Below are positions 49,238-58,330 of a DNA stretch of 64,000 nt, piece by piece (position 1 is the first letter of the stretch; every line of letters begins with the position of its first letter). The translations under genes and the position numbers were made by a program. Source of the stretch: Nitratireductor mangrovi (GTDB lineage: Bacteria > Pseudomonadota > Alphaproteobacteria > Rhizobiales > Rhizobiaceae); NCBI RefSeq assembly GCF_007922615.2, contig NZ_CP042301.2:4386001-4450000 (forward strand), given 5' to 3'. The notes under the pieces are model-generated. The model worked only from the letters and a program-made list of their open reading frames with translations, was not told the DNA's origin and searched no databases.

Positions 49238-51010
49238 ATGTCGGCGGATTTGGGCCGGGGGGGAAACAGCAAGAGCGCGGAGTCGACGCTTTCCCACAAG
49301 CTGGGTGATGCCGAACCCGGCTTCCGCGATCTCTTTACGCCCAAGCTGATCACCGTCCTGCGTGAGGGCTACGGGCTCTCGGCGCTGCGCGCCGATGCCG
49401 TGGCCGGGCTCACTGTCGCCATCGTCGCGCTGCCGTTGTCTATGGCGATTGCGATTGCCTCGGGGGTTTCCCCCGATCGCGGACTGTTCACCGCCATCGT
49501 CGGCGGCTTCCTTGTTTCGGCTCTGGGTGGGAGCCGCTTCCAGGTCGGCGGCCCGGCGGGCGCCTTCATCGTGCTGGTGGCGGCCACGGTCGAACGGCAC
49601 GGTGTCGACGGCCTGCTGCTGGCCACCCTCATGGCAGGTCTTTTCCTGGTCGCGATTGGTCTGCTGCGGCTTGGCACCTACATAAAATTCATTCCCTACC
49701 CCGTCACCGTCGGCTTCACTGCCGGTATCGCGGTCATCATCTTCGCCAGCCAGCTCCGCGACCTGTTCGGGCTGGCCCTGCCGGGCGCGGAGCCCGGACC
49801 GCTGGTCGAAAAGCTTCCCGCGCTCTGGCGCGCCGCCGATACGGCCAGCCCGGCCGCCTTTGCGGTCGCGTTTTTCACCGTAGCGGTCATCGTTACATTG
49901 AAGCGCCTGCGGCCTGGCTGGCCCGGCATGCTGGTGGCCATTGCGCTCGCCTCGGTGTTCACGGTGGTGCTGTCGCTGCCGGTCGAAACCATCGGCACCC
50001 GGTTCGGCGGCATACCGCGCCTGCCACCCGCGCCTTCATTGCCACCCCTCGGTTGGGAGAAGATCGTCGCCGTCCTGCCGGACGCGGTGGCTTTCGCGCT
50101 TCTGGGCGCGATCGAGTCGCTGCTTTCAGCGGTCGTCGCTGACGGCATGACCGGCCGCCGTCACCGTTCCAACTGCGAGCTTGTCGGGCAGGGCATCGCC
50201 AACGTCGGGTCGGCTCTGTTTGGCGGCATCTGTGCCACCGGCACGATCGCGCGTACCGCCACCAATGTCCGCGCCGGCGCCCGCGGCCCGGTCGCGGGCA
50301 TGCTCCACGCGGTCTTCCTGCTCGGCTTCATGCTCCTTGCCGCACCGTTGGCGCGCTTCATCCCGCTGGCGGCCCTTGCCGGCCTGCTCGCTTTCGTCGC
50401 CTGGAACATGGTCGAGCGCCACGCCATCGCGGCGATCGTGCGCTCCTCGCGCGGCGAAGCGCTTGTGCTGGGCGTCACCTTCGCCCTCGTCGTCTTCCGG
50501 GACCTCACTGAAGGAATTGTCGTCGGCTTCCTCCTTGGCGCGGTGCTGTTCCTCGACCGCATGGCGCGCTCGATCGCCGTCGAGGCACACGTGCCGTTCA
50601 TGGCCGACGATCTTGCCGACACCGCCAATGGCGCCCGCGCGGCCTATGACGCCGAGGTCGGCAGTTCGCCGGACACGGTCGTCTACCGCATCACTGGCGC
50701 CTTCTTCTTCGGCTCCGCCGCGACCGTCGGCGCCGTGCTCGATCGTATCGCCGACCGGAGCCGCAACTTCATCCTGGACTGCTCGGCTGTGCCGTTCCTC
50801 GACACCACTGCCGCCAACGTCATCGCCGGCGCGGCGCGCAAGGCACATGGCGCCGGGGTGCGTTTCGTCGTGGCCGGCGCCTCGCCGCCGGTACGCCGCA
50901 TGCTTCTGCGTCAGGGCGTACGGCGCCCCTTCGCCACCTACGCGGCGAATGTCGAGGAGGCGCAGAACTCGGTCGCGAAGGTGAAGCGCGCCGTCGCAAG
51001 GCGCAGATAG
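49238..51010 (+). CDS. SulP-family anion transporter with STAS domain
   Basis: A 590-residue inner-membrane SulP/SLC26-type transporter. The transmembrane core of some 12 segments has A-G-L-T-V-A-I-V-A-L-P-L-S-M-A and I-V-G-G-F-L-V-S-A-L-G-G-S-R near residues 50-105. The C-terminal STAS domain (V-V-Y-R-I-T-G-A-F-F-F-G-S-A, I-L-D-C-S-A-V-P-F-L-D-T-T-A) starts near residue 480. Bicarbonate, sulfate or another anion could be the substrate. It is co-transcribed with the small HTH gene. Confidence 0.92.
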   Translation: MSADLGRGGNSKSAESTLSHKLGDAEPGFRDLFTPKLITVLREGYGLSALRADAVAGLTVAIVALPLSMAIAIASGVSPDRGLFTAIVGGFLVSALGGSRFQVGGPAGAFIVLVAATVERHGVDGLLLATLMAGLFLVAIGLLRLGTYIKFIPYPVTVGFTAGIAVIIFASQLRDLFGLALPGAEPGPLVEKLPALWRAADTASPAAFAVAFFTVAVIVTLKRLRPGWPGMLVAIALASVFTVVLSLPVETIGTRFGGIPRLPPAPSLPPLGWEKIVAVLPDAVAFALLGAIESLLSAVVADGMTGRRHRSNCELVGQGIANVGSALFGGICATGTIARTATNVRAGARGPVAGMLHAVFLLGFMLLAAPLARFIPLAALAGLLAFVAWNMVERHAIAAIVRSSRGEALVLGVTFALVVFRDLTEGIVVGFLLGAVLFLDRMARSIAVEAHVPFMADDLADTANGARAAYDAEVGSSPDTVVYRITGAFFFGSAATVGAVLDRIADRSRNFILDCSAVPFLDTTAANVIAGAARKAHGAGVRFVVAGASPPVRRMLLRQGVRRPFATYAANVEEAQNSVAKVKRAVARRR

Positions 51011-51020
51011 GCCGCACCTG

Positions 51021-51956
51021 TTATGCCGATTGCCGCGCGATGTCACGATGCGCGTCGCAGGCGGCGAGTGCGAGACGAAAGCGCTCGATCATCCAGCGCG
51101 TCGCCGGGCCCGGCGTGCGCCGCACATGGTGGATGGCATAGAGCGGGAATGCCCGCTCGGGATAGGACTCGATATCGAGCCAGACCAGGCGACCGTCCTG
51201 GATGTCCTTCTGCGCCATTGCGTAGGGTAGCCCGCCCCAGCCGAGGCCGGCAGCGATCAGCGCCCGCTTCATGCCCATGTCGGTCAACCGCCAGGTGCGG
51301 TAGGAAAGCACCCCGAAATCCTTGCCGCGGGTCTGGTCGGTCAGGTCGGTGATGACGAGCTGGGTCTGTTCCCGCACCAGTTCGGGCGGCACCGGTGTCC
51401 CTGCTACCGCTAGCGGATGATCGGGCGCCGCGACCGGGATCATCGACGAGGCTCCGACGCTGGCGGTCACGATCTGCGTTTCGTCCTCGATCGTCGCACT
51501 GCCGCTGATGCCGAGGTCGGCGAGCTGTCGCATCACCTGGTCGTAGACGACGCCGAGTGCGCCGACATGCAGCCTGATCGCAACGGTCGGGTACTCGGTC
51601 TCGAAAGCCCGCAGCACTTCCGCCAGTGCCTCGGCCGGCACGGTGACGTCTACCGCAAGGGTGATTTCGGCCTCCAGCCCTTGCCTCAGCCCGCCGGCGC
51701 GCGCCCGCATGCCTTCAAGGCCGGCAAGGATGCGCCTCGCGTCCGTCAGCAATGCCCTTCCCGCCTCCGTCAGTTGCGGCACCCGCGTCCCGTCGCGGTC
51801 GAACAGTTGCACCTGAAGCTGCGCCTCGAGGTTCGAAATGCCGTAGCTGATCACCGATTGCGCACGGTTGAGCCGTCTTGCCGCGGCGGAGAAGCCGCCT
51901 GCATCGGCGACCGCAATGAAGATCTGCAACTGGTCGAGGGTCGGATTTGCGTCCAT
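51021..51956 (-). CDS. LysR-family transcriptional regulator
   Basis: A 311-residue LTTR: N-terminal HTH L-D-Q-L-Q-I-F-I-A-V-A-D-A-G-G-F-S-A-A-A and V-I-S-Y-G-I-S-N-L-E, followed by the two-lobed effector domain (about residues 90-300). It is divergent from the azoreductase gene (127 bp apart), the classical LTTR arrangement. A TATCG-TTC-CGATA dyad abuts its start codon. The inducer is unknown; a quinone or electrophile is plausible given the target. Confidence 0.93.
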   Translation of the reverse strand: MDANPTLDQLQIFIAVADAGGFSAAARRLNRAQSVISYGISNLEAQLQVQLFDRDGTRVPQLTEAGRALLTDARRILAGLEGMRARAGGLRQGLEAEITLAVDVTVPAEALAEVLRAFETEYPTVAIRLHVGALGVVYDQVMRQLADLGISGSATIEDETQIVTASVGASSMIPVAAPDHPLAVAGTPVPPELVREQTQLVITDLTDQTRGKDFGVLSYRTWRLTDMGMKRALIAAGLGWGGLPYAMAQKDIQDGRLVWLDIESYPERAFPLYAIHHVRRTPGPATRWMIERFRLALAACDAHRDIARQSA

Positions 51957-51957
51957 C

Positions 51958-51970
51958 TATCGTTCCGATA
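51958..51970. promoter_or_regulatory. Candidate LysR operator
   Basis: TATCG-TTC-CGATA is a perfect 5-bp inverted repeat directly upstream of the lysR start. It lies in the divergent lysR-azoR intergenic region and fits the T-N11-A form of LTTR boxes. Confidence 0.55.
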
Positions 51971-52083
51971 AGTTTGATCGAACTTTTCGCGGTTTTATGG
52001 ATGGAAGTAAAGCGCCATTTCTGACGCGAAGCGGGCGACCGGCATGGGCCGCCGGCCAACACCACCCCGAAGGAGTGTCCGAA

Positions 52084-52710
52084 ATGTCCTCGATTCTGCT
52101 TGTCACCTCCAGCCCCCGCGGCGATGCCTCCGTCTCCACCCGCGCAGCCAGCGCAATTGCTGAGGCGCTCGCCCGCCGTACCGCCGACGCCAGGATCGTT
52201 CACCGCGATCTCGCCGCCCATCCGCTTCCTCATATCGACCAGGATTTTGCCGTCGCCGTGAAGGCGCCGGCCGACCAGTTGACGGCCGATCAGGCTGCGC
52301 TGCTCGCGGCGTCCGACGAGGCGACCGACGAGTTCCTGAACGCCGACGCGGTGGTGCTTGCCAGTGGCATGATCAACTTCTCCATCGCCTCGACCCTGAA
52401 GTCGTGGATCGACCATGTGGCGCGCGCCCACAAGACCTTCCGTTATACCGCCGAGGGTCCGGAAGGCCTCGCCGGTGGCAAGAAGGTCTATGTCGTTATC
52501 GCCTCGGCCGGGACCTACACCAATGGTGCCGCGGCCGCGCCGATGGATTTCGCCCGGCCTTACCTGAAGTCGATGCTCGGCTTTTTCGGCGTTACCGACG
52601 TCGAATTCATCGACCTTGAAGGCGTCGGCCTCGGCATCGAACCCGATGAAGACATCCTTGCCCGCGCCCTTGGCAAGGTCCCCGGCGCCGAGTTTGCTGT
52701 TGCCGCCTGA
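52084..52710 (+). CDS. azoR: FMN-dependent NADH:quinone/azo reductase
   Basis: A 208-residue flavodoxin-fold reductase of the AzoR family: S-S-P-R-G-D-A-S-V-S at the FMN-phosphate site, P-M-x-N-F-like S-G-M-I-N-F-S-I-A-S-T-L-K-S-W-I-D-H, then V-V-I-A-S-A-G-T-Y. It reduces quinones and azo compounds with two electrons, protecting against thiol stress. GAAGGAG precedes the ATG at 52084. It is divergent from the LysR regulator. Confidence 0.92.
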   Translation: MSSILLVTSSPRGDASVSTRAASAIAEALARRTADARIVHRDLAAHPLPHIDQDFAVAVKAPADQLTADQAALLAASDEATDEFLNADAVVLASGMINFSIASTLKSWIDHVARAHKTFRYTAEGPEGLAGGKKVYVVIASAGTYTNGAAAAPMDFARPYLKSMLGFFGVTDVEFIDLEGVGLGIEPDEDILARALGKVPGAEFAVAA

Positions 52711-52740
52711 TCCCGCTCTTCTACACAAGGTGCCAGGCCG

Positions 52741-53265
52741 TCACGCTTGATCCGGCGTGGCGGCCTTGTCGTTGCTGCGCGGCGCCCGCCCGCCCATGCC
52801 GCGCCAGGCGATGGCGCCGCCACCGGCAAGGATCGTGGCCAGTACGGCGATGCCTGTCATCGGTGAGGAGCCCTCGAAGAACACCTCGTACATGATCCTG
52901 CCGGGCAGGAAGGTGAAGGTGCCGGCCACGATCAGCGCCCCGACATAGGTCGATTGCATGGTGCGCTGGTGCGCGGTGATCAGGCGTCGCCGCGCCAGCC
53001 AGACACCCTGGGCCAGGGAATAGAGTGTGACCACGGAGACGATGTGGATGGGGCTCCACGGTCCCCAGATGCGGATGGTGTGAATGAAGAAGGACGAAAC
53101 GGCAACGACCAGCATCAGCGCGACCCAGGCGCGACCGCCGATACGATGCAGCCTGTCGCCCTTGCGTCGGAACAGCACCAGCCCGCCGAGCAGGAAGGCG
53201 AGGATGGCCGCCAGCGCGTGAATCTGGATCGCTGGCGATGCGTGAAACAGCGGTTCGAAAGTCAT
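52741..53265 (-). CDS. DUF2306 membrane protein
   Basis: A 174-residue inner-membrane protein with four to five helices and the DUF2306 pattern: I-Q-I-H-A-L-A-A-I-L-A-F-L-L-G, H-R-I-G-G-R-A-W-V-A-L-M, I-R-I-W-G-P-W-S-P-I-H and H-Q-R-T-M-Q-S-T-Y-V-G-A-L. Conserved histidines could bind metal or haem. It is divergent from a membrane LytTR regulator, a pairing that suggests functional linkage. Function is unknown. Confidence 0.88.
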   Translation of the reverse strand: MTFEPLFHASPAIQIHALAAILAFLLGGLVLFRRKGDRLHRIGGRAWVALMLVVAVSSFFIHTIRIWGPWSPIHIVSVVTLYSLAQGVWLARRRLITAHQRTMQSTYVGALIVAGTFTFLPGRIMYEVFFEGSSPMTGIAVLATILAGGGAIAWRGMGGRAPRSNDKAATPDQA

Positions 53266-53375
53266 GGATATTGTCCTCTTGCGGTCGGCGGTACACTGCG
53301 CCTTGGCGTGGACATCGGCTAACGCGCGAGTAGAGTTCCCGGCAAAGCGCCATTCGCCAGCGACCGGGATTCTTC

Positions 53376-54164
53376 GTGACCGACGGCCCCCTGCAATTCA
53401 CGATGCGCGAACTGCGGCGCACCTTGCGTGCGCCGCGCTTCTGGTTGGCGATCACCGGTGCCGCGCTGTTGCTCGGGCTCGTCGGGCCGTTCGGGACCTA
53501 TGACGGCCTGACGCTGCCGGTGCGGCTGGCCTATTGGGCGGTTACGGTGCTCGCCACCTACCTGACCGGCCTCTTCTGCGTTTTCCTGCTGGCGTATCTG
53601 ACATCCCCGGCATCGCCGCTGGGGATGACGCGGCTGGGGTTCGCCGGTGCCGTCGCCGGCGTGCCGGTCGCCGCAATTGTCTGGCTCATCAACTGGGTTG
53701 TCTTCGCCTGGCCCGACGGCGCCGCGATCGGCTTCGTGCCGCTGGTGTTCTACTGCATCGTCATCTCGGGGCTGGTGTCGGTGCTGATCGCCGTCTTTTC
53801 ACGGGACTATGAGATGGCGCGCGCCGCCAGTGGCGCGGCCGGCGTTCCGCAGAGGCCGCGCATCCTCGACCGGCTACCGCCCGCCAAGCGCGGCCGGCTC
53901 AGGCATCTGAGTGTCCAGGACCACTATGTCGATGTCCGCACCGACCGCGGCGGTGCCCTGTTGCTCATGCGCCTGCAGGATGCGGTCGCCGAGACCGAAG
54001 GCGTCGAGGGCCTCCGGATCCACCGCTCGCACTGGGTGGCCAGCGACGCCGTTGCCGAAGCCGTGCGCCGTGACGGCCGGCTCTTCCTGCGGCTTGACGA
54101 CGGCACCGAGCTGCCGGTCAGCCGGTCCTATGTGTCCGATGTGCGCGAGGCCGGGCTGGCCTGA
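53376..54164 (+). CDS. Membrane-anchored LytTR transcriptional regulator
   Basis: A 262-residue protein starts at GTG 53376. Four transmembrane helices (about residues 20-40, 47-73, 85-108 and 115-138) precede a LytTR DNA-binding domain at about 165-258: L-R-H-L-S-V-Q-D-H-Y-V-D-V, I-H-R-S-H-W-V-A and L-P-V-S-R-S-Y. It probably binds DNA while embedded in the membrane and reacts to a signal there. It is divergent from DUF2306 and overlaps the convergent YiiX-like gene by 37 nt. Confidence 0.9.
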   Translation: MTDGPLQFTMRELRRTLRAPRFWLAITGAALLLGLVGPFGTYDGLTLPVRLAYWAVTVLATYLTGLFCVFLLAYLTSPASPLGMTRLGFAGAVAGVPVAAIVWLINWVVFAWPDGAAIGFVPLVFYCIVISGLVSVLIAVFSRDYEMARAASGAAGVPQRPRILDRLPPAKRGRLRHLSVQDHYVDVRTDRGGALLLMRLQDAVAETEGVEGLRIHRSHWVASDAVAEAVRRDGRLFLRLDDGTELPVSRSYVSDVREAGLA

Positions 54165-55033
54165 TTGGCGGCGAGCGTGCTGTCAGCGGCCGGCGTATCC
54201 TGCTGTTCGCCTTTTTCCCCCGTCTCCGCCTTCTCGGCCTCAGGCTTCGCTTGTGCCGGATCGCGCTCCCAGCGCACGCGCTTGTAGTCGAAGCCGTAGA
54301 CCAGCGTCGGCTTGACGATCTCGAAGAAGGGCGAGAGGTCGAAATCGCGCGGCGTGAACAGCGAATGGTGGCGGATCGACATGATCTCGCGCCGCGAATA
54401 GCGCGACTGCGCGGTCATCTGGCCCGGCGCCCGCGTGATACGCGGCAGGATCGGATAACGCACGCCCTGATAGGCCTGCGCGATCAGCGACGAGCAGATC
54501 GCCCGCGTCGGTTCACCCGACCCGAAGGCGATCATGCGCCGGCGCCAGCGCACCGGCACCGGCGGTGTCGGGAAAAAGTACCGCAGCAGGTCGAAGATGT
54601 TCTTCATGTCATACTTCAGCCCGATGCGTTCGACCATGAACGCCACCACCGCGTCGCGGTCCTCCGGCGTCAGTCCGCTCGGCCGGCAGATTCGCGTGTT
54701 GTAGGTGCGGTATTTCGACAGCGGCACCGCCACGCAGCCTTCGCCGAGATTGACCTCGATCAGCCGCGGCCTTTCGCTGCCGTCGTCCGGTTCCGGCAGG
54801 GCGTCGGCGACATAAAGCGCGGCGTGGCTCCAGGTCGACTGCGTCAGATATTTGATCACCGCCGAGATGCGCTGGTTGCCTTCCACCAGCAGGATGTCGC
54901 CGGCGCGCAGCGTCCGACGCAATGTCTCCGGGTCCGACGGCGTATAAGGCTGGTAGCCGGACGACTCCGTCCTCAGCCTGTCGGCCAGGAAGCGGCCGAA
55001 CCGGTCGAGCAGCGTGTCGGCTTCTGCACTCAT
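54128..55033 (-). CDS. YiiX/YebB-like NlpC/P60-family cysteine hydrolase
   Basis: A 301-residue protein with the permuted NlpC/P60 (YaeF/YiiX) fold: the histidine motif S-T-W-S-H-A-A-L-Y-V near residue 70 comes before the cysteine motif A-I-C-S-S-L-I-A-Q-A near residue 180. Such enzymes hydrolyse amide or thioester bonds in peptides or lipids. No clear signal peptide is present. The C-terminal 45 residues are low-complexity (P-E-A-E-K-A-E-T-G-E-K-G-E-Q) and their codons overlap the end of the LytTR gene on the other strand. Confidence 0.82.
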   Translation of the reverse strand: MSAEADTLLDRFGRFLADRLRTESSGYQPYTPSDPETLRRTLRAGDILLVEGNQRISAVIKYLTQSTWSHAALYVADALPEPDDGSERPRLIEVNLGEGCVAVPLSKYRTYNTRICRPSGLTPEDRDAVVAFMVERIGLKYDMKNIFDLLRYFFPTPPVPVRWRRRMIAFGSGEPTRAICSSLIAQAYQGVRYPILPRITRAPGQMTAQSRYSRREIMSIRHHSLFTPRDFDLSPFFEIVKPTLVYGFDYKRVRWERDPAQAKPEAEKAETGEKGEQQDTPAADSTLAANQASPASRTSDT

Positions 55034-55213
55034 TCGAACCTCCGGCGCGGACTATGGACTCCATGGCCGCGAAGGTGAAGCGCGGGTCGTTCGCTGGCCC
55101 AAGCGGCGCGGCAAATGTTGGCGCAGTCGTCGCCATCGCCGCCATGGGCTTGCGCGCGCCGGACCTGCCGCTACCTTCGCGCGGCAACAGGAGGTACGCG
55201 ATGCGGCAGGCAT

Positions 55214-56416
55214 ATGGCGCAGGGTGACGTCCGCGACGTGCATGCGGCCGCCGGCAACGCCGCGCTGGTTGCCACCCTCGCCGCCGGAAATTTCGCTATC
55301 GGCATGGGCGCTTTCGTCGTCATTGGCGTCTTGTCGCCGCTCGCCGCCGACCTCGGCATGTCGACTGCTGCGGCGGGCATGGTCATGACCGTCTACGCTA
55401 TTGCCTATGCGCTCATGTCGCCGCTGCTTGTTTCCTTTACTGGCGGCTTCGACCGCCGCGCGGTGCTGATCGCGGCACTTTCTCTGTTTCTGGGCTCGGC
55501 CGTTCTCTCGATGCTGGCGCCAAACGCGATCCTGCTCTACGCCGCCCGTGTTCTCGGCGCGCTTGGCGCTGGCATGTTCACGCTGGTCGCGGCGAGCGTC
55601 GTCTTTTCCGCCAGCCCGCCGGAACGCCGTGGCCGTGCGCTCGCCAACGTGTTCGTCGGCATGACGCTTGCCCAGGCTTTCGGGCTGCCGGTCGGAAGTT
55701 TCGTCGGCTATACGTTCGGGTGGCAGGCTGCCTTTGCCGTCGTCGTACTGCTCACGGCGCTATCGTTGCTGCTTGTGATACGCCACGTGCCGCGCGGCAT
55801 CGCCTTCCAGCCAACTTCGCTGACGACGCTGGCGTCCGCGCTGGCCGACTGGCGAAGTGTCGTCTCGGTGCTGGTCACCGCCAGCTTCACCGCTTCGGCC
55901 TACATCCTCTACACCTTCGTCACGCCGCTCTTCGAGAGCTCGATGGGGCTCGGTCGCAACGGCATCGCGTTGATCCTGGTCTTCTACGGCGCCGGCGCCG
56001 TGGCGGGCAGCTGGTCGGCCGGACTTGTCACGGACCGGGTCGGGCCGGTGGCGACGCTTGCCTGCGTGGCAATCGTCCAGGTGGCGATCATGCCGTTCTA
56101 TTCCTTCCTGCCGCTGCCCTTCATGGCGCTGGCGATCCTCACCTTCTTCTGGGCGATGTTCGGCTGGTCGTTCATGGTGCCACAACAGGCGCGGCTGGTG
56201 CGGCAGACCCCGCATCGCCAGGCCGTCGTCCTGTCGCTCAACGCCGCCTGCATCTATGTCGGCGCCTCGCTCGGCTCGGCCGCCGGCGGGATTGCAGTCG
56301 CCCGCCTCGGCCTCGACTGGCTGGGCATCGTCGGCGGCATCGCGATGGCGCTCGGTGTCGCTCACCTTTTCCTCTCCGAACGCCTGATGGCGCCGCGCAT
56401 GGCCGCGCACGCCTGA
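55214..56416 (+). CDS. MFS transporter (AraJ/drug-efflux-like)
   Basis: A 400-residue 12-helix MFS carrier starts at ATG 55214. Blocks typical of the DHA1/AraJ group are G-V-L-S-P-L-A-A-D-L-G-M-S, R-V-L-G-A-L-G-A-G-M-F and the helix 5 segment G-L-P-V-G-S-F-V-G-Y. The loop T-D-R-V-G-P-V-A-T is also seen. It probably exports a sugar or drug. The gene ends 87 nt before the CecR-type regulator, so it may be separately transcribed. Confidence 0.85.
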   Translation: MAQGDVRDVHAAAGNAALVATLAAGNFAIGMGAFVVIGVLSPLAADLGMSTAAAGMVMTVYAIAYALMSPLLVSFTGGFDRRAVLIAALSLFLGSAVLSMLAPNAILLYAARVLGALGAGMFTLVAASVVFSASPPERRGRALANVFVGMTLAQAFGLPVGSFVGYTFGWQAAFAVVVLLTALSLLLVIRHVPRGIAFQPTSLTTLASALADWRSVVSVLVTASFTASAYILYTFVTPLFESSMGLGRNGIALILVFYGAGAVAGSWSAGLVTDRVGPVATLACVAIVQVAIMPFYSFLPLPFMALAILTFFWAMFGWSFMVPQQARLVRQTPHRQAVVLSLNAACIYVGASLGSAAGGIAVARLGLDWLGIVGGIAMALGVAHLFLSERLMAPRMAAHA

Positions 56417-56471
56417 TCGGCCCGCGGCGCCGATTGGCATGCTTGCCAATCGCATTCCACGCCCGTGCTTG

Positions 56472-56497
56472 AATTTAATCATTCGATTGATTAAATT
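56472..56497. promoter_or_regulatory. Operator of the CecR-like regulator: perfect 10-bp inverted repeat
   Basis: AATTTAATCA (56472-56481) and TGATTAAATT (56488-56497) are perfect inverted repeats with 6 bp between, ending 6 nt before the tetR-type ATG. AT-rich in a GC-rich setting, it is a very strong candidate TetR-family operator for autoregulation of the efflux operon. Confidence 0.8.
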
Positions 56498-56503
56498 GCT
56501 GGC

Positions 56504-57208
56504 ATGAACCAGCGTGCCCCTTCGCCCCGCCGCGGCCAGACCGCGCTGCCGTCCGCCGAGCAGACCCGGCTTGCCTTGATCCGCGCCGGTCTCAAGCTCT
56601 TTGGCGCCAACGGTTTTGATGGCACTTCCACACGCGAAATCGCCGCCACCGCGAAGGCCAATATCGCTTCCATCGCCTATCATTTCGGCGGCAAGGAAGG
56701 ACTGCGTGCGGCCTGCGCCGATCACATCGTGACCACCATCGAGACCATGGCGGCGCGCGCGCTCGGCCCGCTTGAGGAGGGGCAGGGGCCGGACCACCTG
56801 TCGCCCGAGGCCGCGCATGCGGCCTTCTCAGCCGCGCTCGAACGTATGGTGTCGTTCGTGGTCGCGCGCCCCGAGGCGGGCGAGATCGTCCAGTTCATCC
56901 TGCGCGAGCTTGCCCATCCGACCAGTGCGCTCGACCGCATCTATTCCGGTGTCTTCGAGCCGACCCATCGCCGCCTCTGCATGCTGTGGGAGGCGGCGAC
57001 CGGCGAGCCGGCCGAGAGCGAGCGCACGCGCATCGCGGTCTTCACCATGATCGGCCAGGTGGTCTATTTCCGCATCGGCCGTGTCGCGGTCATGCGCCGC
57101 ATGGGCTGGAGCGAGATCGGCGAGCGCGAGGCCGCCGCGATCGTCGATGTCGCGCGCGACAATCTTGACGCCGTCATGGCCGCGCGGCGCGAAAAGGCCG
57201 TACGATGA
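56504..57208 (+). CDS. cecR: TetR-family regulator of CecR/YbiH type (DUF1956)
   Basis: A 234-residue TetR protein: N-terminal HTH I-R-A-G-L-K-L-F-G-A-N-G-F-D-G-T-S-T-R-E, then I-A-S-I-A-Y-H-F-G-G-K-E-G-L-R. The ligand-binding C-terminus resembles DUF1956 (Q-F-I-L-R-E-L-A-H-P-T and Y-F-R-I-G-R). E. coli CecR controls ybhGFSR efflux; here the same order is seen (regulator, HlyD, ATPase, permease). A perfect inverted repeat lies just upstream. It overlaps the HlyD gene by 4 nt. Confidence 0.85.
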   Translation: MNQRAPSPRRGQTALPSAEQTRLALIRAGLKLFGANGFDGTSTREIAATAKANIASIAYHFGGKEGLRAACADHIVTTIETMAARALGPLEEGQGPDHLSPEAAHAAFSAALERMVSFVVARPEAGEIVQFILRELAHPTSALDRIYSGVFEPTHRRLCMLWEAATGEPAESERTRIAVFTMIGQVVYFRIGRVAVMRRMGWSEIGEREAAAIVDVARDNLDAVMAARREKAVR

Positions 57209-58191
57209 GCCTGCTCTGCGCCATCCCCTGGGCGGCCTTTCTCTTTGCCGCCTGCGCCCCTGCCGAGCCTCTGGCGGTAGGCTATGTCGAGGGCGAATAT
57301 GTCCTCCTGGCGCCGATCGAGGTCGCGCAGCTGCGCGAGGTGGCGGTCAATCGCGGCGACCGTGTCGCGCCCGGCGATCCAGTCGCGCGGCTCGAGGACG
57401 CCGATGCGAAAATCGCCGTCGCTCAGGCCCAGGCCGCGCTCGGCCAGGCCAAGGCCCAACTCGCCGACCTCAAGCTCGGCAAGCGGCCCGAAGAGATCGC
57501 CGTCCTCGACGCCGCCGTGCAGTCGGCCGAGGCGCAACTGCGCGAGGCGCGGCGTGTGCTTGCCCGCATCGAGGACCTGTTTCGCCGCGGCATCGCCACC
57601 CAGGCGCAACTTGATGAAGCCCGGACCTCCGTCGAGATGGCCGAGGCTCAGCTCAATCAGGCGGAGGCGAATCGCGAGGTCGCCGGCCTGCCGGCGCGAG
57701 CCGAGGCGATCAAGGCGGCCGAAAACCAGGTCGAACAGGCCGAGGCGTCGCTGGAAAATGCCCGTTGGCGGCTGTCGGAGCGAACGGTCAAGTCCCCGTC
57801 CGCCGGCCGCGTCGACGATGTCATCCGCAGTCCCGGCGACATTGCTGGTCCGTCCGCGCCCGTCATTTCGATGCTCCCCGATGGTGCCGTCAAGCTCAAG
57901 CTCTTCGTGCCCGAACCGTCCTTTGCCGCCATCGCCGTCGGCGATCGCCTCGACGTGCGCTGCGACGGCTGCGCGGAAGGTCTTTCCGCACAGGTCTCCT
58001 ACGTCTCCCCGGAACCGGAGTTCACGCCGCCGGTCATCTATTCGCTCGAGACGCGGCAGAAGCTTGTCTATCTCGTCGAGGCGCGGCCGGACGAGGGCGC
58101 TGCGCGGCTCAAGCCGGGCCAGATCGTCGACGTCCGCCTGCCCGACGGCGGCGACGGCACGGCGGGGAAAAGCGGGCAGGGGGCGCGGTAA
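57205..58191 (+). CDS. HlyD/YbhG-like membrane fusion protein
   Basis: A 328-residue periplasmic adaptor. A short lipoprotein-like N-terminus (L-F-A-A-C-A-P at about residues 13-19, possible lipobox cysteine) precedes a barrel-sandwich lipoyl domain. A long alpha-hairpin of about residues 70-185 with A-Q-A-Q-A-A-L-G-Q-A-K and S-A-E-A-Q-L-R-E-A-R heptads follows, then a beta-barrel ending G-Q-I-V-D-V-R-L-P. It bridges the ABC pump to the periplasm or outer membrane. Its start overlaps the regulator's stop. Confidence 0.9.
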   Translation: MSLLCAIPWAAFLFAACAPAEPLAVGYVEGEYVLLAPIEVAQLREVAVNRGDRVAPGDPVARLEDADAKIAVAQAQAALGQAKAQLADLKLGKRPEEIAVLDAAVQSAEAQLREARRVLARIEDLFRRGIATQAQLDEARTSVEMAEAQLNQAEANREVAGLPARAEAIKAAENQVEQAEASLENARWRLSERTVKSPSAGRVDDVIRSPGDIAGPSAPVISMLPDGAVKLKLFVPEPSFAAIAVGDRLDVRCDGCAEGLSAQVSYVSPEPEFTPPVIYSLETRQKLVYLVEARPDEGAARLKPGQIVDVRLPDGGDGTAGKSGQGAR

Positions 58192-58330
58192 AGATGAGCG
58201 GAATGGGCCTTCCATCCATTTCGTTGGCATCCATGCGGCTGGTGCGGCACTCCCCCGCGCCTGTCACCGGTCGCCGCCTGCGCACCCTGTCCACTCTTCC
58301 CCGCCGTCGGCAGGTTTGTGGAGACCTGCC

